From: Candidatus Poribacteria bacterium
Lineage (GTDB): Bacteria; Poribacteria; WGA-4E; WGA-3G
Assembly: GCA_009843785.1 (NCBI GenBank)
Contig: VYCT01000307.1
Span: 1 to 48,978 of the forward strand
Length of the DNA: 48,978 nucleotides
Direction: 5' to 3'
Shown here: positions 15,045 through 23,975 of the stretch, piece by piece
How the letters are laid out: the number at the start of each line of letters is the position of its first letter
How positions within the stretch are numbered: the stretch's first letter is position 1
Translations under genes and position numbers: made by a program
The notes under the pieces: generated by a model
The model's database searches: none
What the model saw: only the letters and a program-made list of their open reading frames with translations
What the model was told of the DNA's origin: nothing

Positions 15045-18000
15045 ATGAAAAAACGAACACTCGTTTGTTTTTTGATTTTTACATTGTGTGTTTTTTACAC
15101 CGCAATTCCCAACACAGTTTTCGGGCAAGAAGAGGACGTTTCTCTCGCTGAACGGGTATTGGAAAAATATAGTGCAACGCTTGCGCGCGATGATATCCAA
15201 GCGGTGCTACCCCAAGTTCTGGAAGGTTTGAAATCACCAGAGATTCAACCCCTTTTGAATCCGGGAACCATTAACCTTGTCGTTGGGAATCCGGATCTCC
15301 TAATACAATTCGTTCCAGACATAGATCCGCAATTCGTGGAGCTTCTGAAAACAGATGCGGAACTTCAGGCAATGCTCACCGATGCAGACGTGCAAGCACT
15401 GCTCCAAGATCCGGCAGCGATTGATGAACTTGCGACGTTGCTTGCTGCACCACCGGATCCTGGCACACCGGATCCTGGCACACCGGATCCTGGCACACCG
15501 GACCTTGGCACACCGGATCCTGGCACACCGGATCCTGGCACACCGGATCCTGGCACACCAGACCCACCACCGGTTGTTGAACCGCCAGACCCGGAACAAC
15601 CGGTTGTTGAACCACCACCAGAGAAAGTTAACCCCGCATCTCCATTTGATCCGATAACACCAGCAAACGAGTCAATATATGGTAAATCTAAACTTGGCGG
15701 ACTCTCACTTAACAGATTCTTTGGGAGGCAATTTTTACAGGGGATTATTTCAGCCAGCGATCTTCAAGGACACACCCCAGACACTTTGGTTGACCTAATC
15801 CTTAACCAGGTTCCACAAGGATTACTCTCGAAAAGCCAACTCGCGTCCATTCGCTATGCACTCACATCAGAGTCTACCTCGATTTTCGACAATGAAGCGA
15901 ACCGGTTAGATTTAGATTTTGAGAATTTTGGGAATGCGATAACGCCTAAGCCGGTTGAGATCGGTTACCTGGATGTTCCAAACACCAAATACCTAACCCG
16001 GGATAACTTGAACCTTTACGTCCGTGTGCCATTACCTGCTACGGATGTTGGCGGTGTCACATTTATGCTCAAAGATGGGGACGGGGCAATTGGCGAGCAC
16101 ATGGCTGCTGTTAGTTCAGGAACTATCTCTCATACCTTCCAATTAGATGAATCACTCGCTGCCACCAACTTGCCCGCATGGCCCACCTCAACCACTGGAT
16201 TATTCTCTGGTGTGAACCTTTGGTACTCCTACGATCGATTGGAAGGATACCAGATGGAACCTATGATGGCAAGCACAGACGCTGCCGGGGGTGTTGTTTG
16301 GGAAACAGCGGTAGAAGATATTCCGCTGGGTAATAATGTCTACTACTACTTTGAAGTAACGCTCTATGAGCCAGTCGAACTGGACATCCTAAGTCGTATC
16401 AAGCTTGTGGATTTGTATGCAAAACTACAAGAAAACCCTGACTCACTGCCAGCTGACGAGTTATTGGCGGAAATCGCAAACGCAAGGTTGGATCCGCCAC
16501 TTGAGATTACGAGCTGGTCGATGCCAGACCCACGCAATCTACAAATCGTAGAACGTGGTATTGTTGATAGTTTATTTACACCCACGGTCAATGCTGCAAT
16601 AGACCGCTTCATAAATCTGCCTGCAGTTCAAAAGATCGCCACGGGGCAACAACTCACTCGCGCAGATGGCAGAGAAATTCAGAAGGCACTGAACCGACTT
16701 CAGGGACCACTCCTTCTCAGTGCTAACGCACTCCTCAGCGAGATCGAAAGGACAACCGATCCGCTGTTGGCTTCCGTTTTCAGCGTCCCAGCTGTTGATC
16801 CAGCATCCCAATCCTTATGGGTTGCTAATATTGATGCAATCGCGGATAACAACTATTACTTAGCTGCCACTGTCCACGATGCTGCAGGAGCCCCACTGGA
16901 TCAGATACAAGAGCAATTCACTGTTGATACAACCGCACCCGAAGCGACAATCACATTCGCCCCTGAACTCAACGCTACCGGTTATTGGAACAGTGAAGGT
17001 GTCTATGTTGCCACCGCGCCTGCCCCCGGTGCCGCTGCACTCAACGTTAGGGGGATGCCGGAGTACGCCCTTGATGCTGGTGAATCGTATCTGATTTTTC
17101 AAGAGGCTGAATTGGATATGCATGGGAACTTCCAAAACACTTGGCTGCCATTGACAATCGAGTCCACTATGGCATCATCTAAGATTTTGCAAGCTGCGCT
17201 CAGACAGAATCCAGCAGTCTTGAAACCATACTTTCCAGACTTAACCGATGAGCAGGTATTAGGGATCATTGAAACTGTGACCCCTGACTTAATCTTGGGC
17301 TTTTTAACACCTGAACTTATTCAAACAGAAGCGAACAAACTTCTCGCCCCAAGCGGTATCCAGTTGAATGAATACCAAAGTCAAGTGATCTATCAGATCT
17401 TAGATGTTACATTCCAGCTCTTTGATACACTGCTACCGGTCAGTTTTGACTTTGTCCCGGGTGAAGGGTACGCCATGACGATGCCTATTCAAGGTGAGGG
17501 AATGCCCCTCGCGGTCGGAGACTATGGCATCCGCGCACTTGGAATTGATACGCTCTTCAATATTAATGCCAGTGCTCCACATGCACGGCTCAGAATCGTC
17601 GCACCAGACTATGACAAAGCCAGCGTAACGTTTGCTGTGATTGGTGATTGTAACATGGACGGCGATATGGATGACCTCTTTGAAAGCGGTCCCATCGGTG
17701 ATGTGACAATCTTCGGAAATACCACAGAGAATGTTATGTTAACCGTCACAGTTGACCATCGTTCAGCGCATCCTGCGACCGTTATGGTCGAATATATGGA
17801 CGCTGCTGGCGCATGGCAGAATATTGGCGAACTTGATCTCGCTGGAACTGAAATGGGTTCAACGTTGACGATCCCTTGGAACGTCGCTGACTTTGACGCA
17901 TTGATAGGCGCAGGCAGCTCTGTAATGGTGCGTGCTGTCGCTACCAATGCACTTAGGCTCACAGACCCTGATCCAACAGCAGGCACTATCAATTTAGATG

Positions 18001-21000
18001 CAGGCATTTGCCCGCTCGATCCTGAAGTCATCGCGATTACAGTGGATCCCGCCACGACGACCAATTCGGAGAGCGGCGCACCACAAGGCATGCTAACCCT
18101 TAACGCATACACACCGAGCCGGACTTCTACAGACATTACTTCTGTCCGCTTAGTTGCCAAGGGAGCCCAAGATGCCGAATGGACAATTGAAACCAGTGAA
18201 GCTGCTGAAAACATCGGTGGTCAAGTTCTTGCGGATCTCCTTGGCGATCTCGTCAATACTGTAGGGCCTGACAAACCGAGTGTCAATGTTGGGAGTACTT
18301 ACCAGAAATGGACGATTTCCATAGATACCACAGCGTTGATGGATACGATTACCAGGGGTAGTACTGAGGATAACCAATATGTTGTAACGGGATATGCCAA
18401 TACCGAGGGTGGCGAAATACCACCGATTCCCGGTGTTGAGGCAAAATTCTCCGTTGATAACATCGGTCCCACAAACATTACTGCTGTTGCTGATGCCGAT
18501 GGCGCAGTTGACGCAAACGAAGATGGCAGTTACACAGTCGGTGGACTCGTTGATAAATATGACGAGGAAGTTGAATCCCCGATGGTTACCTTTACCATCA
18601 AGCCAGTATCTTATATGGGAACCTACACATCGGTCATGATAGTGACGGATGCTGAGGGTGTTTCTATTGGAGAGGCAACCGAAACTGCTGAAGGCAGTGG
18701 CGTTTTTGAGATAACCGTTGATGTCGGTATACTTGCTGATGGTGAATACCTCGAAAACGGAACTTATATGTTCCACGCTGTCGCTGTTGATGCTGAAGGC
18801 GCAGAAGTCGCTGAAACCGACGGGCCAAAAATCTCGGTGAATGTTGAAAACAATTACCGACCGGCTCCCGAAATTTTGGCAATAACGACGGATCCTCCAG
18901 CAGAGACTAACCCCGATAGCGGAGCACCGAAGGGAATCGTCACGGTCAATGTTTATTCTATTGGTGAAATAACTTCTCCGCTTATGACTTCAACGCGTAT
19001 TGAAGCCAAACGTCAGAACGATGACGATTCCGCGTGGGAACCGGTTGGCACAACTGAAGAGGGAATCGCTGTTACTGCCGAAGAAGTTCAAGAACTACAG
19101 CATCTAAATGTTGACTCCCTGAGTGACCTCATTGCGGTCGCAGCTGGAAACGCCGCGACGAGCGCGGAGGCTTCACCTATTCATCGCTATCAAACCTATC
19201 AAAAATGGACGGTTGATATAGATACGGTAGCCTTGGAACTTCCAGACACCATTGACAAGGATAGTCCCGCAGCGCGGGATGCTTCCAAGGATGACAACCC
19301 GTACGTCGTACGTGCAGTCGCAATTTCCGCAGCTGACGAAGGCGAAACGGAATCTCCTGATGGGGTTCAATCAACATTCTCACTTGATAATGTTGATGAT
19401 GTCGGACCACTCGGCCCAACGAACATTGTTGCCGTTGCTGACGTTGCTGGGATGATTGAAGCAAATGAGGATGGTAGTTATACTGTCGGCGGGATTGTTG
19501 ATGATACAGTGCCTTCACCGATAGCGATATTTACTGCTGAACCAACTGCTGATCCTGCTACCTATGCCTCAGCGAACTTGGTGCAAACCACTGAAGACAG
19601 TGCTGAAACTGTTGCTGAAGGCGAAGCCGGTGTTTTTGACCTTACAATTGATGTCGGAATGCTCGAAAATGGAACTTATATGTTCCACGCTTTAGCCGTT
19701 GATGAATCGGGGAACGTGCAAACCGATGAGTCACCAATGGTAACGGTGCATGTTCTGAACTTCCGGGTCTCTGATGTCACTGAAAAAGCAGTCATTGCCG
19801 TTGATGGTACAGACGTACCAGAATCACCCGCAGAACCGATTCCACTGCGTGAATCCGTCACTGTGAGTTTCATGGTCGCAAACGGCTCGTTAGCTGCTGA
19901 CGAACTCAGTGGTGCAGTAGATGGCAGTGAAGTGCCGAGTGAGAGTGCTGAAGATCCCGAAAATACCTTCTCGTTGAAGGTAGAAGTTGGTGCACTCGTA
20001 GACGGTGTCTATACACCTGACGGTGTGGTCACAAAACGGAACGGTTCGGTCGCATTCCCATTAACAACGGTTAATGTAGATAACACCGGTCCGATGGTTA
20101 CCATCGAATCACCAACCGAAGATGAGACGGTAGATAGCCTGCCGACCATCCGAGCAACCTATCATGACGGTGCCGGAGCGGGCGTTGACGGGGCGACTGG
20201 AAGCCTCGCATTGGCACGTCTCCAACCACCTAACGAAGCCGAAGTCGTTGTTGACCAAGCGGAGCTTGACAAAGATGCCGCAAGCTTGGTTTACACCCGC
20301 AGCGAACCACTCGCGGGTGGCGCATATCGCGTGACTGTTCAAGTTACAGATAATCTCGGCAACGTCGGTGAAGGGTCCGCTGAGTTTGCAGTCAATGGCA
20401 CTGCACCTATGGTCGCGATTCATTCACCCGCTTCAGGGCAAACCTTCGAGCACGGCGAACCGCTTATCAGTGGTGAATTTTCCGGCGCAGGCACTGTTGA
20501 GGTAACGACGTTTACCATCAACGATGTTGAAGCCACACCAGAGGTAGACGGAAACCGATTCTCTTATACCCCTGAGGAAGGTTTAGGCAATGGAAATCAC
20601 ACCGTTGTTGTCGCAGTCACTGACGGTGATGGCAATACGGCGCAGACATCTGTCACCTTTACGGTAAAGATGCCGAAAGATACAACACCGCCTGTCATCT
20701 CTGCAGCAGCCCCCAATGGGGTCATCAAAGATACCGATCCAGATAAGTTAGGAGCGGTAGTGATCTCAGCGGTTGTAACCGACGAACAATCTGCTGTTTC
20801 GTCTGTGAAATACAGTATCAATGGTGGCGTGACTCGTTCTGTGGCTACCTTGAATGTCGCTGAAGGCAAAATTCAGGCACCAGTGGACTTCGAGACACAC
20901 GGACCTGGCCTATACACTGTGTCACTCAGCGCAACCAGCCAAGGTGGTACGACCAGCCATGTGTGGACTTTCACACTCATTTTGGATAATACCGCACCTA

Positions 21001-21953
21001 CGATCTCTTCAATCACGCCTTCTGGAACCTTCCGTGGTGGACTCCCGGTCATCTCCGCGAGTGCCAGCGACGAATCTGGAATCGCTGAAATAACCATCGC
21101 TGTTATGGATGCCGCAGGCGAAGAGGTAGCAGGCAATACCGCAGATGATGCCGAAGACAATGTTGAAGGTATCACCCGTTTGGATTTCAATCCTGAAGCA
21201 CCGCTTGATGAAGGCACTTACACGATTGAAGTGCGGGCAACTGATACGCTTGGTAATTCCGCCACAGCAAAGGAAAATTTCACAATCGATTTCGATACTG
21301 CCGCACCGGTCATCACAATGGCATCGCCCCAGAATGAGGCACGCCTGACCAATCGCCGGCCACAGATTTCAATAACCTACGCCGATGCTGAATCAGGTGT
21401 AGATGTTGATTCGATTCGATTCGTTTTCGATGATAAATTGATTAACCTCGCACCGAACCAGAAATCAGCTTCACAGGTGATGTACACACCACCGGCTGAT
21501 CTCGCTTTCGGGCAACATACAGTTAAACTTGAAGTGTCTGACATGGCGCATAAAGAGGGCAATGTTTCTGAAAAGAACAAAGATGCTCGCAAGGCAAACA
21601 TGGCAGTCCACGAATTTAGTTTCACTGTTGAGAGTGAGGAAGGTCCAGTATTGGCATCGCGTCCGATTAACGCACCTAACCCGTTCAAGGATAACACCCG
21701 AATCTCCTTCACATTGACTCGACAATCTACGCTGAGCATCGTTATTTACGATAGCACGCTCCGGCCCGTTCGAGTACTTGTGGATAACGAAGTTTGGGGG
21801 GCAGGTGAGTACACTGGTAAAGCCGCAATCGGTTGGGATGGAACCAGCACTTCTGGTGAAGATTTAGCTCGAGGCATCTACTTCTGTCAAATTATAGTCG
21901 CAGAAGGTTTCGAGCCTGAATACGTCATTCTCAAACTTGCACTGACGCGCTAA
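15045..21953 (+). CDS. Giant secreted Ig-like repeat protein with FlgD/T9SS-like C-terminal domain
   Basis: The 2302-residue protein starts with a signal peptide (about 1-27, cleavage near VFG/QEE). An alpha-helical region (30-135) follows, rich in motifs of the type LLQDPAAI. Next come seven PDPGT units (137-171), a Pro-rich linker, and a long mixed region to about 860. A DxNxDGDxDD calcium-loop-like motif (868-877) resembles a dockerin or EF-hand. From about 990 there are tandem Ig-like/cadherin-like domains, including two copies of a 282-residue block starting at 993 and 1275. The C-terminus (about 2205-2302, from NAPNPFKDNTRISF to the GIYFCQI strand) is of the FlgD-like/type IX secretion sorting type. 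The product is most likely exported to the cell surface for adhesion or as a coat. The following PorV-like gene supports this. AGGAGG precedes the ATG. Confidence 0.8.
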   Translation: MKKRTLVCFLIFTLCVFYTAIPNTVFGQEEDVSLAERVLEKYSATLARDDIQAVLPQVLEGLKSPEIQPLLNPGTINLVVGNPDLLIQFVPDIDPQFVELLKTDAELQAMLTDADVQALLQDPAAIDELATLLAAPPDPGTPDPGTPDPGTPDLGTPDPGTPDPGTPDPGTPDPPPVVEPPDPEQPVVEPPPEKVNPASPFDPITPANESIYGKSKLGGLSLNRFFGRQFLQGIISASDLQGHTPDTLVDLILNQVPQGLLSKSQLASIRYALTSESTSIFDNEANRLDLDFENFGNAITPKPVEIGYLDVPNTKYLTRDNLNLYVRVPLPATDVGGVTFMLKDGDGAIGEHMAAVSSGTISHTFQLDESLAATNLPAWPTSTTGLFSGVNLWYSYDRLEGYQMEPMMASTDAAGGVVWETAVEDIPLGNNVYYYFEVTLYEPVELDILSRIKLVDLYAKLQENPDSLPADELLAEIANARLDPPLEITSWSMPDPRNLQIVERGIVDSLFTPTVNAAIDRFINLPAVQKIATGQQLTRADGREIQKALNRLQGPLLLSANALLSEIERTTDPLLASVFSVPAVDPASQSLWVANIDAIADNNYYLAATVHDAAGAPLDQIQEQFTVDTTAPEATITFAPELNATGYWNSEGVYVATAPAPGAAALNVRGMPEYALDAGESYLIFQEAELDMHGNFQNTWLPLTIESTMASSKILQAALRQNPAVLKPYFPDLTDEQVLGIIETVTPDLILGFLTPELIQTEANKLLAPSGIQLNEYQSQVIYQILDVTFQLFDTLLPVSFDFVPGEGYAMTMPIQGEGMPLAVGDYGIRALGIDTLFNINASAPHARLRIVAPDYDKASVTFAVIGDCNMDGDMDDLFESGPIGDVTIFGNTTENVMLTVTVDHRSAHPATVMVEYMDAAGAWQNIGELDLAGTEMGSTLTIPWNVADFDALIGAGSSVMVRAVATNALRLTDPDPTAGTINLDAGICPLDPEVIAITVDPATTTNSESGAPQGMLTLNAYTPSRTSTDITSVRLVAKGAQDAEWTIETSEAAENIGGQVLADLLGDLVNTVGPDKPSVNVGSTYQKWTISIDTTALMDTITRGSTEDNQYVVTGYANTEGGEIPPIPGVEAKFSVDNIGPTNITAVADADGAVDANEDGSYTVGGLVDKYDEEVESPMVTFTIKPVSYMGTYTSVMIVTDAEGVSIGEATETAEGSGVFEITVDVGILADGEYLENGTYMFHAVAVDAEGAEVAETDGPKISVNVENNYRPAPEILAITTDPPAETNPDSGAPKGIVTVNVYSIGEITSPLMTSTRIEAKRQNDDDSAWEPVGTTEEGIAVTAEEVQELQHLNVDSLSDLIAVAAGNAATSAEASPIHRYQTYQKWTVDIDTVALELPDTIDKDSPAARDASKDDNPYVVRAVAISAADEGETESPDGVQSTFSLDNVDDVGPLGPTNIVAVADVAGMIEANEDGSYTVGGIVDDTVPSPIAIFTAEPTADPATYASANLVQTTEDSAETVAEGEAGVFDLTIDVGMLENGTYMFHALAVDESGNVQTDESPMVTVHVLNFRVSDVTEKAVIAVDGTDVPESPAEPIPLRESVTVSFMVANGSLAADELSGAVDGSEVPSESAEDPENTFSLKVEVGALVDGVYTPDGVVTKRNGSVAFPLTTVNVDNTGPMVTIESPTEDETVDSLPTIRATYHDGAGAGVDGATGSLALARLQPPNEAEVVVDQAELDKDAASLVYTRSEPLAGGAYRVTVQVTDNLGNVGEGSAEFAVNGTAPMVAIHSPASGQTFEHGEPLISGEFSGAGTVEVTTFTINDVEATPEVDGNRFSYTPEEGLGNGNHTVVVAVTDGDGNTAQTSVTFTVKMPKDTTPPVISAAAPNGVIKDTDPDKLGAVVISAVVTDEQSAVSSVKYSINGGVTRSVATLNVAEGKIQAPVDFETHGPGLYTVSLSATSQGGTTSHVWTFTLILDNTAPTISSITPSGTFRGGLPVISASASDESGIAEITIAVMDAAGEEVAGNTADDAEDNVEGITRLDFNPEAPLDEGTYTIEVRATDTLGNSATAKENFTIDFDTAAPVITMASPQNEARLTNRRPQISITYADAESGVDVDSIRFVFDDKLINLAPNQKSASQVMYTPPADLAFGQHTVKLEVSDMAHKEGNVSEKNKDARKANMAVHEFSFTVESEEGPVLASRPINAPNPFKDNTRISFTLTRQSTLSIVIYDSTLRPVRVLVDNEVWGAGEYTGKAAIGWDGTSTSGEDLARGIYFCQIIVAEGFEPEYVILKLALTR
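15453..15557 (+). repeat. 15-bp tandem repeat (7 units) encoding PDPGT
   Basis: Seven head-to-tail 15-base units (CCGGATCCTGGCACA) encode PDPGT. Unit four (15498-15512) differs at three positions and reads PDLGT. The period is a multiple of three, so copy-number change keeps the frame. This is also why spurious ORFs appear in the other frames. Confidence 0.9.
18021..19760 (+). repeat. Intragenic duplication of a ~282-residue block
   Basis: Two adjacent blocks, 18021-18866 and 18867 to about 19760, encode related sequence in the same order. Both start with an ITxDP-x-x-TN-x-x-SGAP segment and share YQKWTxxIDT. Both continue with the motif EDGSYTVGG and end with ENGTYMFHA followed by VAVD/LAVD. 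They are diverged but clearly paralogous, indicating growth of the protein by tandem duplication. Confidence 0.75.
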
Positions 21954-21963
21954 GTAAATGGCA

Positions 21964-22009
21964 GTCCGCATATCGGGAATTGGACAACTGTCCAGTTCCC
22001 GAGGCGGAC
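21964..22009 (+). other. Intercistronic hairpin
   Basis: A 12-bp stem, including one T-G pair, (21974-21985 with 21990-22001, loop AACT) is enclosed by a second 6-bp stem GTCCGC/GCGGAC (21964-21969, 22004-22009). TCTTTT follows, a weak T tract. It may partly terminate or set RNA stability between the giant gene and the PorV-like gene. Confidence 0.6.
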
Positions 22010-22027
22010 AGTCTTTTGGAGGATATA

Positions 22028-23026
22028 ATGTTAATGACAAAACAAATCGCTAAATGGGCTTCCAGAAAATGCCCGAAATTGTTATGCGGTTTAATACCAC
22101 TTTTCTTTCTTATCCTAGCGGTGTCGCCGGCCAGTTTTGCCGGAGTGGATGCCATGCCACACTTACGGCTTGGTGCCGGTGCACGCTCAATCGGTTTAGG
22201 CGGCGCATTCACTGCAATCGCCGATGATGCCACCGCAACTGTCTGGAACCCAGCAGGCCTCGGGGCCGCACCGGATTTAAGTCTCAACTTTTCGACCCAG
22301 CAGCTGGACCTTGATAGAAGCCACAATTTCATCGCCTTGACCAAAGCACTCGGCTCCGCTGGATCCATCGGAATCGCAATTACAAACGCAGGGGTCAGTG
22401 GTATCCCACAGTATGATAGCAGCGAAAATTACGGCGGCGAATTCGACTATAGTGCAAACGCCTATTCCCTCTCTTACGGCATCGGCATCGGAAATTTCAG
22501 CCTCGGTTTAACCGGGCGTATGCTCGCTGATAACTTCGGTTTAGATACCGTTGAAAACCAGAGCGGTTTTGGCGGTGTAGATGTCGGATTAATGGGACAC
22601 GCCCTGCACATAGATGTCGGCGAAGAACAGGTACCGACTTTCCATTACGGCCTTGTTGCTAAATATCTCGGCGCAGCTATCGGCGATGACACTGTCCCGA
22701 TGGTGGTCAATGTCGGGTTAGCTTACAACCTTTATATGGGCAATGTTGTCACATTCGCAGCGGACCTTGAGCAAGAGTTCGTTAACCTTGACCAAAGTGC
22801 CACGAGCCTAAGACTCGGGGCTGAATACACGATTGTCACTTACAAATCCACTGCTTTGTCTATTCGGGGCGGCGCTAAAGTTTCGCGCGATACACAGAGC
22901 CTCTTTGGTGGGTTTGGTGTGAACATAGGTGGGCTGCAACTTGACTATGCTATCCAAGATGGCATGGCGAGTGAAATCAACGGTGTTGGATCAACTCACT
23001 TTGGTTCCCTCTCTTATAGATTTTAA
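22028..23026 (+). CDS. PorV/PorQ-family outer-membrane beta-barrel protein
   Basis: The 332-residue protein has a signal peptide (about 1-36, ending SPASFA). The family signature follows directly: LRLGAGARSIGLGGAFTAIADDATATVWNPAGLG, seen as the motifs GAGARS, GGAFTAIADD and WNPAGL. Alternating beta-strands run to a C-terminal aromatic (SLSYRF), typical of outer-membrane barrels. In type IX secretion PorV binds the C-terminal sorting domain of cargo, and the preceding gene ends in such a domain. No other T9SS component is in the window. GGAGG (22018-22022) sets the start at ATG 22028; an upstream TTG 21980 would read through the hairpin. An 11-base tandem duplication (23017-23038) repeats the stop region. 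Confidence 0.8.
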   Translation: MLMTKQIAKWASRKCPKLLCGLIPLFFLILAVSPASFAGVDAMPHLRLGAGARSIGLGGAFTAIADDATATVWNPAGLGAAPDLSLNFSTQQLDLDRSHNFIALTKALGSAGSIGIAITNAGVSGIPQYDSSENYGGEFDYSANAYSLSYGIGIGNFSLGLTGRMLADNFGLDTVENQSGFGGVDVGLMGHALHIDVGEEQVPTFHYGLVAKYLGAAIGDDTVPMVVNVGLAYNLYMGNVVTFAADLEQEFVNLDQSATSLRLGAEYTIVTYKSTALSIRGGAKVSRDTQSLFGGFGVNIGGLQLDYAIQDGMASEINGVGSTHFGSLSYRF

Positions 23027-23049
23027 ATAGATTTTAAAGGAGAAAACTT

Positions 23050-23913
23050 ATGAAAATGATAAGAGGCACTCTGAAGTTGGCACTGATTCTGTACATCTGC
23101 ACAGCGCTCAGCGGCGTTTATGTCTTCTCCGCCTCGGCACGAATTACACCCCACCAAGACGAGGATGGCACCGTGCTCATTGAGATTGTAAAGGGCGATA
23201 CGCTCTGGGACCTCTGCCAAGAGCATCTCAAAGATCCACTCCGGTGGCGCGAACTGAGTAAGTACAACGACTTCACCAATCCACACCTCATCTACCCCGG
23301 CGAAAAATTACGTATTCCCGTCGATATGGTAAAAGATGTCGTCGGTATTGCTGAAGAAGACCTGCTTAAACAGCAGCAAGAACTTGAAAAATTGAAGGCG
23401 GAATTAGCCGAGTCCGAAGCCACGCGGGATAAACTTGAGGCAGAAATTAGCGGCCTTAATGAGAATATGGCCAAACTCAAGGCGCAACTCAAGGCGCTTG
23501 AGGATAGCCTGAAATCGCAAAAAGATTTGATGATGGCTGTCACGGACTCCGGAAACGAAATCGCTTCTGGCGTCAAAAAAGCACTTGAAGCCGCTAAGAC
23601 CGCTATCCTTAAAGACATCGCCCGTCTTGACGAGCGTCTCGCAGAGGCAGATAAGATGCTCAAAGACCGTCAAATGAAAGCCGAAGCAACACACGCGGTC
23701 ATTGAAGCTATTCAAGCGGACGTGAAAACGCTTTTAGCGCAGGTTGAGGCCAACCAAAAGGCAATCAACGAAGTTAAGATGATGCTTGAGGATGCTAAAG
23801 GTATACATGAAGAACCTTCCACATCCAAACGTGCATTGGTGTTCCTGACTACAGCCGCGGCGGGCATCGGCTGGTTCGTTATGAATGCTATCGGCGGGCG
23901 CAGCGGCGAATAA
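23050..23913 (+). CDS. LysM-domain coiled-coil membrane protein
   Basis: The 287-residue protein has an N-terminal signal or anchor (about 5-29). A LysM peptidoglycan-binding domain (about 43-91) contains VKGDTLWDLCQEHLKDP and a final YPGEKLRIP. A long Glu/Lys/Ala-rich coiled coil spans about 105-255, and a hydrophobic helix (about 262-282, ALVFLTTAAAGIGWFVMNAI) sits near the C-terminus. It could bridge peptidoglycan and a membrane. AAAGGAG lies just before ATG 23050, and the PorV-like gene ends 23 bases earlier. The three genes 15045-23913 probably form one surface unit, closed by the terminator at 23931. Confidence 0.8.
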   Translation: MKMIRGTLKLALILYICTALSGVYVFSASARITPHQDEDGTVLIEIVKGDTLWDLCQEHLKDPLRWRELSKYNDFTNPHLIYPGEKLRIPVDMVKDVVGIAEEDLLKQQQELEKLKAELAESEATRDKLEAEISGLNENMAKLKAQLKALEDSLKSQKDLMMAVTDSGNEIASGVKKALEAAKTAILKDIARLDERLAEADKMLKDRQMKAEATHAVIEAIQADVKTLLAQVEANQKAINEVKMMLEDAKGIHEEPSTSKRALVFLTTAAAGIGWFVMNAIGGRSGE

Positions 23914-23930
23914 CCGGTACGCATCTTTTA

Positions 23931-23967
23931 GGCAGGGAAGGTGTTACAACACCTCCCTGCTTTTTTT
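23931..23967 (+). terminator. Intrinsic terminator after the LysM gene
   Basis: GCAGGGA with AGGTGTT pairs with ACACC and TCCCTGC (23932-23960, small bulge, loop near 23945). Seven T residues (23961-23967) follow. The next ATG is only nine bases further on. Confidence 0.85.
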
Positions 23968-23975
23968 ATATCACT

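Noticed and set aside
15453-15557. CRISPR array
   Set aside because: Units are 15 bases with no spacers and lie inside a coding frame.
15300-15657. Several ORFs on both strands over the PDPGT repeat
   Set aside because: They arise because a 15-base period leaves several frames open; their peptides are low-complexity reflections of the repeat.
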